NCBI GenBank assembly: GCA_030431455.1
Contig: JAUIJE010000003.1
Span: forward strand, 638,360-702,359
Reading direction: 5' to 3'
DNA: 64,000 nt
Source: a bacterium
GTDB taxonomy: Bacteria; Myxococcota; UBA727; JAUIJE01
The position numbers and the translations under genes were made by a program. Below the pieces are notes generated by a model, which saw only the letters and a list, made by a program, of their open reading frames with translations, did no database searches and was not told the origin of the DNA. Of the stretch, positions 9,671 through 17,785 are shown in pieces (positions within the stretch are counted from its first letter, which is position 1; the number at the start of each line of letters is the position of its first letter).

Positions 9671-9816
9671 GAGGTCAGAGTCGGAATCGGAATCGGAGTC
9701 AGAGGTCGGAGTCGGAGTCGGAGTCGGAGTCAGAGATCGGAATCGGAATCGGGGTCATAGGTCGGAGTCGGAGGTCGGAGTCGGAGGTCGGAGTCGGGGT
9801 CAGAGGTCAGGGTCGG
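9671..9816. repeat. Degenerate hexanucleotide tandem repeat
   Basis: About 145 bases consist of GGAGTC and GGAATC units with occasional GGTC and GGGGTC variants, for example four consecutive GGAGTC-type units near 9707-9730. It starts about 14 bases upstream of the MocR-type gene start and ends about 80 bases before the divergent gene. Units of six bases would not change a reading frame, but the repeat lies outside both genes and sits where regulator binding is expected. Confidence 0.85.
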
Positions 9817-9851
9817 AACTCTGCGTCAGGGGCACGATCCACACTGGTCTG

Positions 9852-9884
9852 TTCATTATTCCATTTCTGGCTCTTCTGTATAGT
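9852..9884 (+). promoter_or_regulatory. AT-rich promoter candidate for the oxidase/acetyltransferase fusion gene
   Basis: This is the only AT-rich stretch in the divergent region. TATAGT at 9879-9884 is a good -10 match and lies 13 bases before the ATG at 9898, which also has AGGGGG as ribosome binding site. The -35 is unclear (TTCATT at 9852-9857 is too far by a few bases), which would suit an activator-dependent promoter. Confidence 0.35.
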
Positions 9885-9897
9885 CCAGGGGGCACGC

Positions 9898-10974
9898 ATG
9901 CTTTTGCCCATGAGACGCAAAGACTACGCGGGCACCCGCGACGAAGCGGTGCGCCTGCTCGGCGCCACCGAGGTGGTCCATCTGGCCGGAACCTTGGACG
10001 ACGGCGCGCCCGTGTTGCGCACCTTGCACGCGGTGGTGCTCGGGGACGTGCTCTACTTTCACGGGGCCAAGGCGGGCGAGAAGACCGGGCTCGAAGGCCG
10101 TACGGTGGTGGTGCAGGCCGAACACATCGTGGCCGAGGTGCCCAGCTACGCCCTCGACCCGGTGCGGGCCTGCCCCGCCACCACCTACTACCGGTCGGCC
10201 CAGGCGCGAGGCGTGCTCGAGGCCGAGACCGACGACGCGCAGAAGGCGCGGGTGTTGACCGCGCTGATGGAGAAGTACCAGCCCGAGGCCGGCTATGCCC
10301 CCATCGACGAGAAGGACCCGCGCTATGCCGGCGCGGTCCGCGGGGTGGCGGTCTATCGCGTGCCACTCGATGAGGTGGTGGGCAAGGACAAGCGCGGGCA
10401 GAACAAGACCGACACCGAGCGCGCGCGCATCTGCGAGGTCCTGTGGCGCCGGGGCCAGGACCGGGACGTGCGCGCGGTGGACGAGATCGCGGCGCGGTTG
10501 CCGGACGAGGCGCGCCCGGCGTTCTTGACCGGGCCCGGCGGCGTGCGGTTGGTGGCGGGGTGCGACGAGGACCGCGCGCAGCAGGCGGCACAGCTCGTGG
10601 ATGGCGCGTACTGGAACCGCGACGTCACCGCAGACACATTGGCCCGCGCGCACCGGGGCGCGGGGGCGTGGGTGGGCGCGCTCGACGCGGACGGGGTGCT
10701 CATCGCCACCGCCCGGTCGGTGACCGACGGCGCGAAGTGGGCCATGGTCGCCGACGTGGCCGTGGCCCCGTCGTGGCGCGGGCGCGGCGTGGGCGCGGCG
10801 GTGATGCGGCTGCTGCTCGACCACCCCCGGGTGCGGGGCGTGCAGTTCGTGCGGCTCGCCACCCAGGATGCACAAACATTCTACGAGCGGCTCGGCTTTG
10901 TCCGCACCGGGGAGATGCTCGTGCGCACCCACCACACCTCCGAGTGGATGGTGTGGCACGGCCGCGGGGCTTAG
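9898..10974 (+). CDS. Fusion of a flavin-binding split-barrel (pyridoxamine 5'-phosphate oxidase-like) domain and a GNAT acetyltransferase
   Basis: The gene encodes 358 residues. Residues about 5-160 match the Pyridox_ox_2 type of FMN-binding split barrel (VVHLAGTLDDGAPVLRTLHAV, YFHGAKAGEK, YYRSAQARG, ALMEKYQPE). Residues about 215-350 match a GNAT fold, with an acetyl-CoA loop VAPSWRGRGVGAAVM and a terminal FYERLGFVRTGEM. The split-barrel family binds FMN, F420 or haem and often reduces small molecules; the GNAT part would modify an amine. The divergent MocR-type regulator supports a link to PLP or amine metabolism. The frame is open far upstream, but the AGGGGG before 9898 and the AT-rich promoter decide the start. 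Confidence 0.85.
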   Translation: MLLPMRRKDYAGTRDEAVRLLGATEVVHLAGTLDDGAPVLRTLHAVVLGDVLYFHGAKAGEKTGLEGRTVVVQAEHIVAEVPSYALDPVRACPATTYYRSAQARGVLEAETDDAQKARVLTALMEKYQPEAGYAPIDEKDPRYAGAVRGVAVYRVPLDEVVGKDKRGQNKTDTERARICEVLWRRGQDRDVRAVDEIAARLPDEARPAFLTGPGGVRLVAGCDEDRAQQAAQLVDGAYWNRDVTADTLARAHRGAGAWVGALDADGVLIATARSVTDGAKWAMVADVAVAPSWRGRGVGAAVMRLLLDHPRVRGVQFVRLATQDAQTFYERLGFVRTGEMLVRTHHTSEWMVWHGRGA

Positions 10975-10981
10975 CTGCGCT

Positions 10982-11815
10982 CTACCCCCGGCGCAGCCAG
11001 CCCGCGGCGGGGAGCGTACACAGGAGCGCGGCGAGCCCCCACGCGGCGAAGGCCCCGCCGGGGAGCCCGAGGGCGGGGTAGAGCCAAACGGAAAATAGAG
11101 CATAGCCGGCGACGCTGGTGCTGCCGAGCATCATCGGGCCCACCGCCCCCGCGGGCACGGCCTCGCCTTGGGACAGCCACAGGCTGACCATGGTGGTCAA
11201 AAAGATCGCGGGGAACACCGACGCGACCCCGGCCCACAGCCCGAGGTCGCGCGTCGAGAGCCACACCGCCACCCCCACCGCGGTGCCCGCGCCCAGACCG
11301 CGCAGGACGAGCACCGCCGCCGGCACCGGCTTGCGCCCCGCCGGGGCCAGGCCCGGCCGCCGGGTGCTCCACAGGCCAAACCCGGCGAGGGCACAGAGAC
11401 CCGCGCCGCCCGCCCAGGGCAGCTGGGCCGCGGACAACTGTGACAAGCCAACGGCCAACCCCGACGCGGCCGCGGCCCAAGCGAGCAGGGACAGGCCGGT
11501 CATCACCAGCAAGCGGGGGCCCAAGGCCCACCCCGGGGGCAGCCGCCGGGGCACCACCCGCCAGACCCACAAGAACAACGCATTGACCAACATCCCGGGC
11601 GGGACCGTCCACATCGCGGCCTCAAACCCCGCCTCCCCCGTCGAGGCGAACACCCCGAGCGATGCCGGCACAATGGTACTGGGCAATGTCCCGATGAGGC
11701 CGCCGACCCGGCCCCCCCACCGTTCGATGGCGAGGGTCACGAGCACGGCCACACACCCCGCGCCGGCCGCGGACAAGAGCAAGGTCAACCAGGACACGGT
11801 GCGCTCATGCCACAC
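10982..11815 (-). CDS. Integral membrane protein, about eight helices
   Basis: The gene encodes 277 residues, most in Ala/Gly/Leu/Val-rich hydrophobic segments that predict about eight helices in two similar halves. Short polar loops such as ERWGGRVGGLIGTLPSTIVPAS follow the first helix, and a Pro/Gly phrase in the second half (VFPAIFLTTMVSLW) may be its counterpart. This pseudo-repeat suggests a transporter-like fold, but I recognise no transporter signature. It lies 24 bases downstream of the membrane-anchored protein gene at 11840-12517 and is probably in its operon. Confidence 0.7.
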   Translation of the reverse strand: MWHERTVSWLTLLLSAAGAGCVAVLVTLAIERWGGRVGGLIGTLPSTIVPASLGVFASTGEAGFEAAMWTVPPGMLVNALFLWVWRVVPRRLPPGWALGPRLLVMTGLSLLAWAAAASGLAVGLSQLSAAQLPWAGGAGLCALAGFGLWSTRRPGLAPAGRKPVPAAVLVLRGLGAGTAVGVAVWLSTRDLGLWAGVASVFPAIFLTTMVSLWLSQGEAVPAGAVGPMMLGSTSVAGYALFSVWLYPALGLPGGAFAAWGLAALLCTLPAAGWLRRG

Positions 11816-11839
11816 CTGACGCGGTTGCGGCAGCCGCGC

Positions 11840-12517
11840 TCACGTCACGTTGGCCCCCGGCGCGACGGGGACCGGCACCGGTTCGCCCGAGGCCGGGCCC
11901 AACCCGCCGGCCCCTCGGGCGGGCCCGTCGGCGGCCGCGGTGGACCACGCCGCGACCACCGCCCGCACGTCCTTGACCACCCCGGCGAGCTCGCGCACCG
12001 CGGCCAGCCGCCGCTCGACGACCACGGCCAAGACCCCGCCCTCCTCGAGGGCAAACCCGCGCACCGGGTGGCGGCTCAGCAGCCACTCGACCGGCGCCCG
12101 CCACGAACCGCCCACCGCGAGCGCCTCGTGGACCGCGGCGTCGTCGCTTTCGACCACCACCGCGGTCATGGGCTGCTGCTCGACGTCGCGCTCCGCGGCG
12201 CGGGCCTGGCGCGCGCGCAAGAAGAACGCACCGCGGTCCGCGAGGGCGGGCGCGGCGAGCTCGACCCGCCAGGTGTCGACCACGCCCGCACGCAGGCTCG
12301 ACCCGGTCGAGACGTCCGGACAAAACGCCAGCGTGCCCTCGGGCAAAGACACCCGGTGACCCGTCTTGAACCGCGCGAAGCTGGTGACGCTTGGCGCCAA
12401 TTCCCGCGCGAACGCCCGGAGCTCATGGGACTCGAGGCGCAGCTTCTTGACGTGGGCGTAGACCACCGCGGAGAGCCCCCCGAGGAGCAACGCGAGCAGG
12501 GCAAGGTGCAGCACCAT
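11840..12517 (-). CDS. Membrane-anchored protein of unknown function
   Basis: The gene encodes 225 residues. It starts with a hydrophobic segment (residues 3-22) without a clear cleavage site, so an N-terminal anchor is likely. A globular alpha/beta-type region follows, then a Pro/Ala/Gly-rich C-terminal 35 residues that are probably disordered. No motif is recognisable. Its operon partner downstream is the eight-helix membrane protein; the SOUL gene is transcribed away from it across a gap of 167 bases. Confidence 0.6.
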   Translation of the reverse strand: MVLHLALLALLLGGLSAVVYAHVKKLRLESHELRAFARELAPSVTSFARFKTGHRVSLPEGTLAFCPDVSTGSSLRAGVVDTWRVELAAPALADRGAFFLRARQARAAERDVEQQPMTAVVVESDDAAVHEALAVGGSWRAPVEWLLSRHPVRGFALEEGGVLAVVVERRLAAVRELAGVVKDVRAVVAAWSTAAADGPARGAGGLGPASGEPVPVPVAPGANVT

Positions 12518-12684
12518 GGGTCATGGTAACGACTCGCGGGCCGGCGCCGCCGGCGCCCCGAGGCACCGACGCCCCGACGCACCGACGCACCGGCAGACCG
12601 AACCGAACGCGCCGCGGCGCCAGGCGCCCCGACGAGGCCGGGGCGGGTCTGCAACCTTTGGCCTTGGCCCGGCATCTCAAGGCC

Positions 12685-13359
12685 ATGACACGTCTGTTGC
12701 TTTCCGCGTTTTCTCTTGTGCTCTCTGGCGTCGGGTGCGCGAGCGCCGATCCGCGCGACAACGTCGACGACGACATCGAGACCCCGGCCTACACCACCCT
12801 GCGGCGGGACGGCGCCTTCGAGGTCCGGCGCTACGAGCCGGTGGTGGTGGCGCGCACCGTGGCCCAAGGGGACCTCGACGAAGCCTCGCGCACCGGCTTT
12901 CGGCGGCTCGCGGGTTACATCTTTGGCAACAACATCGAACGCCAAGAGGTCGCGATGACCGCGCCGGTGTCGACCCGCCCCGCCCGCCGCACCGGGCAAA
13001 CCATCGACATGACCGCCCCGGTGAGCACCACCCCGGCGGCGGACGAAGGCTGGGAGGTCACCTTCACCATGCCGCACAAGTACCGGTTGCAAGACCTGCC
13101 GCGCCCCCAGGACGACCGCGTGCAGCTCGACGCGCGGCCGGCCCAGTGCCGGGCGGTGGTGGTGTTCGCCGGGTTCACCGGCGACGACACCGTCGAGACC
13201 CAACGCGCCGCCCTGCGCCGCTGGCTCGACCAACACGGCGTCACCGCGGCCGGCGCGCCCACCCTCGCCCGGTACAACCAGCCCTGGACCCTCCCCTGGA
13301 ACCGCCGCAACGAGGTGCTCGTGCCCCTCGACGAGGCGGCCTGCGGCAAGCTTCTGTAG
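12685..13359 (+). CDS. SOUL-family haem-binding lipoprotein
   Basis: The gene encodes 224 residues. A signal peptide ends in SGVGC, predicting a lipoprotein (Cys near residue 18). The mature domain shows the SOUL pattern: YEVRRY-like FEVRRYEP, an FRRLAGYIFGNN segment, two MTAPVST phrases, FTMPHKY and a late YNQPW..P..RRNEV segment. Members bind haem or other tetrapyrroles; envelope location is inferred from the lipobox. The last base of its TAG stop is the first base of the next gene's GTG, so translation is probably coupled to the glutathione-S-transferase-like gene. Confidence 0.88.
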   Translation: MTRLLLSAFSLVLSGVGCASADPRDNVDDDIETPAYTTLRRDGAFEVRRYEPVVVARTVAQGDLDEASRTGFRRLAGYIFGNNIERQEVAMTAPVSTRPARRTGQTIDMTAPVSTTPAADEGWEVTFTMPHKYRLQDLPRPQDDRVQLDARPAQCRAVVVFAGFTGDDTVETQRAALRRWLDQHGVTAAGAPTLARYNQPWTLPWNRRNEVLVPLDEAACGKLL

Positions 13360-14216
13360 TGGGCACGCCACCGCCGGCGGGGGCCCCGGCCCGGCTCCTG
13401 GTGATCCCCTTTTCCCACTATTGTGAAAAGGCGCGCTGGGCCCTCGACCTGTACCGCGTGCCCTTCGTCGAGGAGCGTTTCCTGCCCGGGCAACACACCG
13501 CCGCGGTGCGCGCGGCGCTGTCCGGCGCGCGCCTCGACGGGGCCGCCGACGCCGCGGGTTCGGCCCTGAGCACCCCCGTGCTCGTCCTCGAGGACGGCAC
13601 CGTGCTCCAAGACTCCAGTTCCATTGTGGCGTGGGCGTCCCGCGTACACGGCGAAAACGCGCTCTACCCCCACCCCGACGTCGCCGCCGCCGAGCGGCGG
13701 TTTCACGATGGCCTGGGGATCTGGACTCGAAGGCTGGCGTACGGTTTTTGTTTTGGCACCCCCGCCCTGCTGCGGCGCCTCATCGCTGACAATGTATCTG
13801 GAACCAAGGCGCAGATCGCCCGCGCCGCCACCCTCGTCGCCGGTCCCCTCATCGCCCGCTACGGCGCGCTCTCCGCCGCCGACGAGACCGCCCTCATCGC
13901 CTCCATCGACCGCGAGCTCGACGAGGTGGACGCCACTTTGCAGCAACATTCCCACGTGGTGGGCGCGGCCTTCACCGCCGCGGACCTCGCGTTTGCCTGC
14001 GCGCTGGCCCCCGCCCTGTTGGTGCAACCGCACGAGGGCTGCACCGCGGTCTACCCGCCCCTCGACGTGGTGCCCACCCGGTACCGAACCCTCGCCCAAG
14101 CCTGGCGCGCCCGCCCCGCGGGGCGCCACGCCCTCGCGATGTTTGCCACGCGGCTTTCAGCCAAGCCCTCCAAGGGGCGGGGCTTTAAGCCAAGCCCTCC
14201 AGGGCCCGGGCTTTAA
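13359..14216 (+). CDS. Glutathione S-transferase-like protein with a repeat-derived C-terminus
   Basis: The gene encodes 285 residues from a GTG that overlaps the SOUL stop by one base. The N-terminal thioredoxin-like domain has FSHYCEKARWALD and STPVLVLEDGTVLQDSSSI, typical of GST glutathione-binding domains (Cys/Ser active-site region in the first helix). An all-helical C-terminal domain follows. The last 18 or so residues (from about KPSKGRGFKPSPPGPGL) are encoded by hairpin repeat units rather than by normal gene sequence, so the array has replaced or extended the natural C-terminus. Confidence 0.8.
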   Translation: MGTPPPAGAPARLLVIPFSHYCEKARWALDLYRVPFVEERFLPGQHTAAVRAALSGARLDGAADAAGSALSTPVLVLEDGTVLQDSSSIVAWASRVHGENALYPHPDVAAAERRFHDGLGIWTRRLAYGFCFGTPALLRRLIADNVSGTKAQIARAATLVAGPLIARYGALSAADETALIASIDRELDEVDATLQQHSHVVGAAFTAADLAFACALAPALLVQPHEGCTAVYPPLDVVPTRYRTLAQAWRARPAGRHALAMFATRLSAKPSKGRGFKPSPPGPGL

Positions 14217-14345
14217 GCCAACCCCTCCAAGGGGCGGGGCTTTAAGCCAAGCCCTCCAGGGCCCGGGCTTTAAGCCAAGCCCTCCAGGGCCCGGGCTTTA
14301 AGCCAACCCCTCCAAGGGGCGGGGCTTTAAGCCAAGCCCTCCAGG
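14159..14345. repeat. Array of about seven hairpin repeat units between convergent genes
   Basis: Two unit types of about 28-29 bases alternate in the order A, B, A', B, B, A', B(partial). Type A contains CCCCTCC-AAGGGG with flanking AAGCC and GGCTT; type B contains GCCCTCC-AGGGC and CCGGGCTT. Each unit can fold into a nested hairpin on either strand. The array contains the stop codons of both convergent genes: the GST-like gene reads two units before its stop, and the DUF1552 gene ends inside the last partial unit. It may act as a bidirectional terminator or be a REP-like mobile family. Confidence 0.9.
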
Positions 14346-15739
14346 GCCCCGTCACAATGTAGGGGGTGGCCGAAGGTGTTGCCCTCGACGCCCATGGCGT
14401 TCATCACGCTCACCCACAGGTTGTTGTGGGGGGCGCCGGGGTTGATGAGGTTGTCGAAGTCGAGATAGCGCCCGGTGGTGAGGGCGCCGCCGGCCGAGCC
14501 CGCGAGCACAAACGGGATCTTGTTGCGGGTGTGGGAGTTGCCCTTGCCGAGTTCGTTGCACCACACGATCAGGGTGTTGTCGAACACAGTGCCATTGCCT
14601 TCGGGGATGCTCTTGAGCTTCTCGATCAGGTAGTTGAGCTGCTGGGCGTACCAGATGTTGATGTCCCGGAGCTTGTTTTGCGCCGTGGTGTTGCTGTCGC
14701 CTTCGTGGGACAGCGCGTGGTGGCCTTCGTTGATGCCGAGCCAGGTCATGGGCACATCCCCCACCGACTTGGTCCACTGAATCGACGCCACCCGGGTGAG
14801 GTCGCAGGCCAGGGACATGGCGAGCAGGTCCATCTGCAGCTGGCCCACGAGGGGGAAGTTGTCGACCGCCAACGGATCGAGCCCCATCGCGGCGCCAAAG
14901 TCCGGGGTCATACACCCGGCCGCGGGTTGGGATTCGGACTCGAGGCGCTGCTCGATCTCGCGCACCGCGGTGAGGTGTTGGTCGAGTTTGATGCGGTCAT
15001 CGGCCCCGAGGCTGGGGTTGAGGGTGTTGAACTCGTCGATGACGAAGTCAAGCACACTCTGGCGCCGGTGGCGCAGGCGGGCGACCTCCGCGGGGTCACC
15101 GTCGAGCTCGCCGAAGATGCGATTGAACGCGGTGTTGGGGTCGTTGTCGGGGGGAATGGGCTGGCCCGCCCCCGCGTAACACATGCGCGACCACACCGTG
15201 GCCCCGAGGGTGCGGACCCCGAACTCGAGCGACGGGAACTTGGTGTTCTCCCCAATGGCATTGGCGATGTGCTGGTCGATGGAGATGCCCCCGGCCCAGC
15301 CCGCGGTGCCGCTGTCCCCGCCCCCTTCGAACAGCGTGCCCTCCTGCAGAGGCATTCCGGTGAGCAAGTGGCCCATGCCCTTTTGGTGCCCGTCCCCCGG
15401 GCCCAGCGACGTCGAGCGCTGGCGCACCCCGTCGAGGATGATGAGGTCGCTTTTGTGGTCGGCCAGCGGGTTGAGGATCGGGGTCAAGGGCCAGTCGGTC
15501 TCGGACTTGGGCCCGTCGAAGATGTTCCAGTCGAAGTAGGGCCAGAAGTCTTCTTGGCGGGTGCCGTTGGGGGTGAAGAAGATCACCAGCCGTTTGGGGT
15601 GGGCGCCCTGGGCCCGGCCGGTGCCGGAGAACAGCAGCGGGGTCGCCACCGAGAGGCCGGCCGCGCCCTTCAAGAACGAGCGACGGTCAAGCGCCGCTTG
15701 GGCCCGACGACGGGCGCGGGGGGTGCGGTGTTGGGTCAT
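14327..15739 (-). CDS. DUF1552 secreted protein with Tat signal
   Basis: The gene encodes 470 residues. The N-terminus has a twin-arginine signal (DRRSFLKGAAGLSVATPLL), so it is probably folded before export. The body matches DUF1552 by recollection of its architecture: LVIFFTPNGT near the start, SLEFGVRT, GMNEGHHALSH-like IGINEGHHALSHEGD and a C-terminal CNELGKGNSH segment. The family occurs in Planctomycetes and Myxococcota next to DUF1592 proteins, and its function is unknown. Its ATG overlaps the DUF1592 stop by four bases (ATGA). The last residues (about ALEGLA) come from the hairpin repeat array. Confidence 0.9.
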   Translation of the reverse strand: MTQHRTPRARRRAQAALDRRSFLKGAAGLSVATPLLFSGTGRAQGAHPKRLVIFFTPNGTRQEDFWPYFDWNIFDGPKSETDWPLTPILNPLADHKSDLIILDGVRQRSTSLGPGDGHQKGMGHLLTGMPLQEGTLFEGGGDSGTAGWAGGISIDQHIANAIGENTKFPSLEFGVRTLGATVWSRMCYAGAGQPIPPDNDPNTAFNRIFGELDGDPAEVARLRHRRQSVLDFVIDEFNTLNPSLGADDRIKLDQHLTAVREIEQRLESESQPAAGCMTPDFGAAMGLDPLAVDNFPLVGQLQMDLLAMSLACDLTRVASIQWTKSVGDVPMTWLGINEGHHALSHEGDSNTTAQNKLRDINIWYAQQLNYLIEKLKSIPEGNGTVFDNTLIVWCNELGKGNSHTRNKIPFVLAGSAGGALTTGRYLDFDNLINPGAPHNNLWVSVMNAMGVEGNTFGHPLHCDGALEGLA

Positions 15740-17547
15740 GGCGTCACCTCCTCTTGGCGGCGGTAGCGGAAGGCGGGGGTCTTGGTCAGGGCCACCACCA
15801 ACTCGTGGATGTTGCGGCCGGACTCGTCGAAGGTGGTCTTGAGGTAGTCGAGGGCGCAGATGTCGTCCGCGGTCTCTTGCCGGCCGTAGCCGAAGCGGAA
15901 CCATTGGCTGACGTAGCAGTTCTGTACTTTGTCCTCGGCCGCGAGCATCTGGGCCAAGCCAACCGCCCCGTTGAACATCCCGTCCCCCTCGAAGGAGTAG
16001 AGGATCTGTCCCGAGGCGTCGACGAGCTGGCCGTTCTCGGTGGTCCGGTAGCGGCCCACCGCGTCGAAGTCCTCGAGGCCGAAGCCCACCGGGTCGATGA
16101 GCTCGTGGCAGGACTGGCAGTTGGGGTCCTCGGTGTGTTGGGCGAAGCGCTCCCGGGTGGAGAGGTTGGGGTCGGGGTCGGGGGGTTGGATGTCGACGTC
16201 GTCGGGGGGCGACGGCAAGGGCTCGCACAGGAGGCGTTCGCGCACGAACACCCCGCGCAGGATGGGCGAGGTCTGGTTGGTCTTGGCCAACACCGAGAGC
16301 AAGGCCCCCTGGGTGAGGATGCCGGCCCGGTGCTCGTCCAATGTCACTTCAGTGAGCGCGGCCCCGAGGCCGGTGCTGTCCACCCCGTAGTGGTCGGCGA
16401 GGGTGTCGTTGAGGTAGGTGGTCTGGGACAAGAGCAAGTCGTCCAGGGAGCCGGTGCCGTCCTGGGTGATGCCGCGCAGGAAGGCCTCGTTCTCTTGTTC
16501 GAGCAGGCCGCGCACGGTCTGGTTGAACCCGGGGAACATGGCCGCGTCCTTGGTCAGGTAGTCGATGGGGTCGAGGTGCAGCCACTGCCAGTGGAAGTTC
16601 TTGAACGCGGGCTGGGCCCGGTCGTCCTCGAGCATGCGCCGGGCTTGGGCTTCAATTTGGGCCAAGCTGGACAGCTCGCCGGCGGCCGCGGCCGCGAACA
16701 GCTCGTCGTCGGGCATGGAGTTGTAGATCAGGAACGACAGCCGGGACGCCATCTCCCAATCGGACAGCTTGGTCAGGCCATCGCCGTCGCTGTCGCCGGT
16801 GCCGTGCTCGACCCGGTACAAAAAGTGCGGCGACTGCAGCAGGGCCTCGACCACCGCGGCCAGCGCAGTGACATAGGTCTCGCCGGGGGCGGCGCGCACC
16901 GCGTCGTACACCGTCATCAGCCGGGTCTGCTCGTCGGGGGACAGCGGCCGGCGGTAGGCGCGCAGGCCAAAGTCGGCGATGAGCTGGCCCGCGCAGGTCT
17001 GTTCTGACGTCACCGCCGGGTCACAGTCGGTGAGGGCGAGGAGCTGTTGGGTGGTCTGTCCCGCGGACTGCTCGGCCGCCTCCTGGTACTGCTCGGCGAG
17101 GATCTGGCTCACCCACAGCGCAGCCGCGTTGTTGTCGAACCCGAGGGCGGTCTCGTCGGGGACAAAGCTGCTGGCGGGGGCGGACTCGATCCCGAGCAGG
17201 TCGCGCAGCACATGGTTGTATTCGGTGCGGGTCAGGCGCCGGATCGGGGACGGGGCCGCGGTGGGCGCGCACAACAAAGCAGGATCATTGGGGTCGGGCT
17301 CGGGCTCGGCGCTCGGTTCGGGCTCGGGACCCGCGTTGGGCTCGGGCTCGGCGGTGGGCTCGGGCTCGGCGCTCGGTTCGAGGTTGTCGTCGGGGGCGGG
17401 CCGGAAGGGGAGCAGGCTGCCGGGGCCGGGGCCGCTCACGGTGGGCTCGGGCTCGGCGCTCGGTTCGAGGTTGTCGTCGGGGGTCGTGCCCGGGCAGCCG
17501 ACGAGCAGGACCAGGGCGGCGGACAAGAACAAGGCACGACCGGGCAT
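15736..17547 (-). CDS. DUF1592-family secreted lipoprotein (PSD/DUF1595/1592/1588/1585 type)
   Basis: The gene encodes 603 residues from the ATG at 17547 (MPGRALFLSAALVLLVGC), whose lipobox predicts a lipoprotein. A Pro/Glu/Ser linker of about 75 residues contains an internal duplication of DDNLEPSAEPEPT. The rest follows the order known for this family: RLTRTEYNHVLRDLLG (DUF1587), YRRPLSPDEQ (DUF1595), SPHFLYRVE and SRLSFLIYNSMPDDEL (DUF1592), ILTQGALLSVLAKTNQTSPILRGVFVRE with a C.SCHELIDPVGFGLEDFD motif (DUF1588), and a C-terminal DUF1585 region. The CQSCH motif could hold a haem c. It is co-transcribed with the DUF1552 gene. Confidence 0.9.
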   Translation of the reverse strand: MPGRALFLSAALVLLVGCPGTTPDDNLEPSAEPEPTVSGPGPGSLLPFRPAPDDNLEPSAEPEPTAEPEPNAGPEPEPSAEPEPDPNDPALLCAPTAAPSPIRRLTRTEYNHVLRDLLGIESAPASSFVPDETALGFDNNAAALWVSQILAEQYQEAAEQSAGQTTQQLLALTDCDPAVTSEQTCAGQLIADFGLRAYRRPLSPDEQTRLMTVYDAVRAAPGETYVTALAAVVEALLQSPHFLYRVEHGTGDSDGDGLTKLSDWEMASRLSFLIYNSMPDDELFAAAAAGELSSLAQIEAQARRMLEDDRAQPAFKNFHWQWLHLDPIDYLTKDAAMFPGFNQTVRGLLEQENEAFLRGITQDGTGSLDDLLLSQTTYLNDTLADHYGVDSTGLGAALTEVTLDEHRAGILTQGALLSVLAKTNQTSPILRGVFVRERLLCEPLPSPPDDVDIQPPDPDPNLSTRERFAQHTEDPNCQSCHELIDPVGFGLEDFDAVGRYRTTENGQLVDASGQILYSFEGDGMFNGAVGLAQMLAAEDKVQNCYVSQWFRFGYGRQETADDICALDYLKTTFDESGRNIHELVVALTKTPAFRYRRQEEVTP

Positions 17548-17729
17548 GCAGACTCCGCGAACAAGTTGTCGAGGGTGCCGCCGGCGGGCGGCCGGGGCAC
17601 AAGGGCGTGCGGGTCGTGTAGCGGGACCGGGGGGGGCCGCCAAGGGGGATATTTCGGGTGGCTTACCTTTTACCCGGGGTGCGCCACCGCCCCGGGCGGT
17701 TCCGCGGCGGTCCATTTATGCTTATAAAT

Positions 17730-17743
17730 CGGGTATTTACCCG
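17730..17743. terminator. Small inverted repeat CGGGTA-TT-TACCCG with adjacent AT-rich sequence
   Basis: A perfect 6-base stem lies 43 bases beyond the stop of the leftward SRPBCC gene and is followed, reading leftward, by an AT-rich stretch (ATTTATAAG). It could be a weak terminator for that gene. The same AT-rich stretch contains TATAAG on the minus strand and could serve as the -10 of the DUF1592 operon, which starts at 17547. The two roles cannot be separated from sequence alone. Confidence 0.35.
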
Positions 17744-17785
17744 TCCGCGGGCGACGGCGCGGCCCGGGCCGAACCGCACGCCGTG

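Noticed and set aside
14159-14345. CRISPR array
   Set aside because: Units are contiguous palindromes without unique spacers and there are no cas genes.
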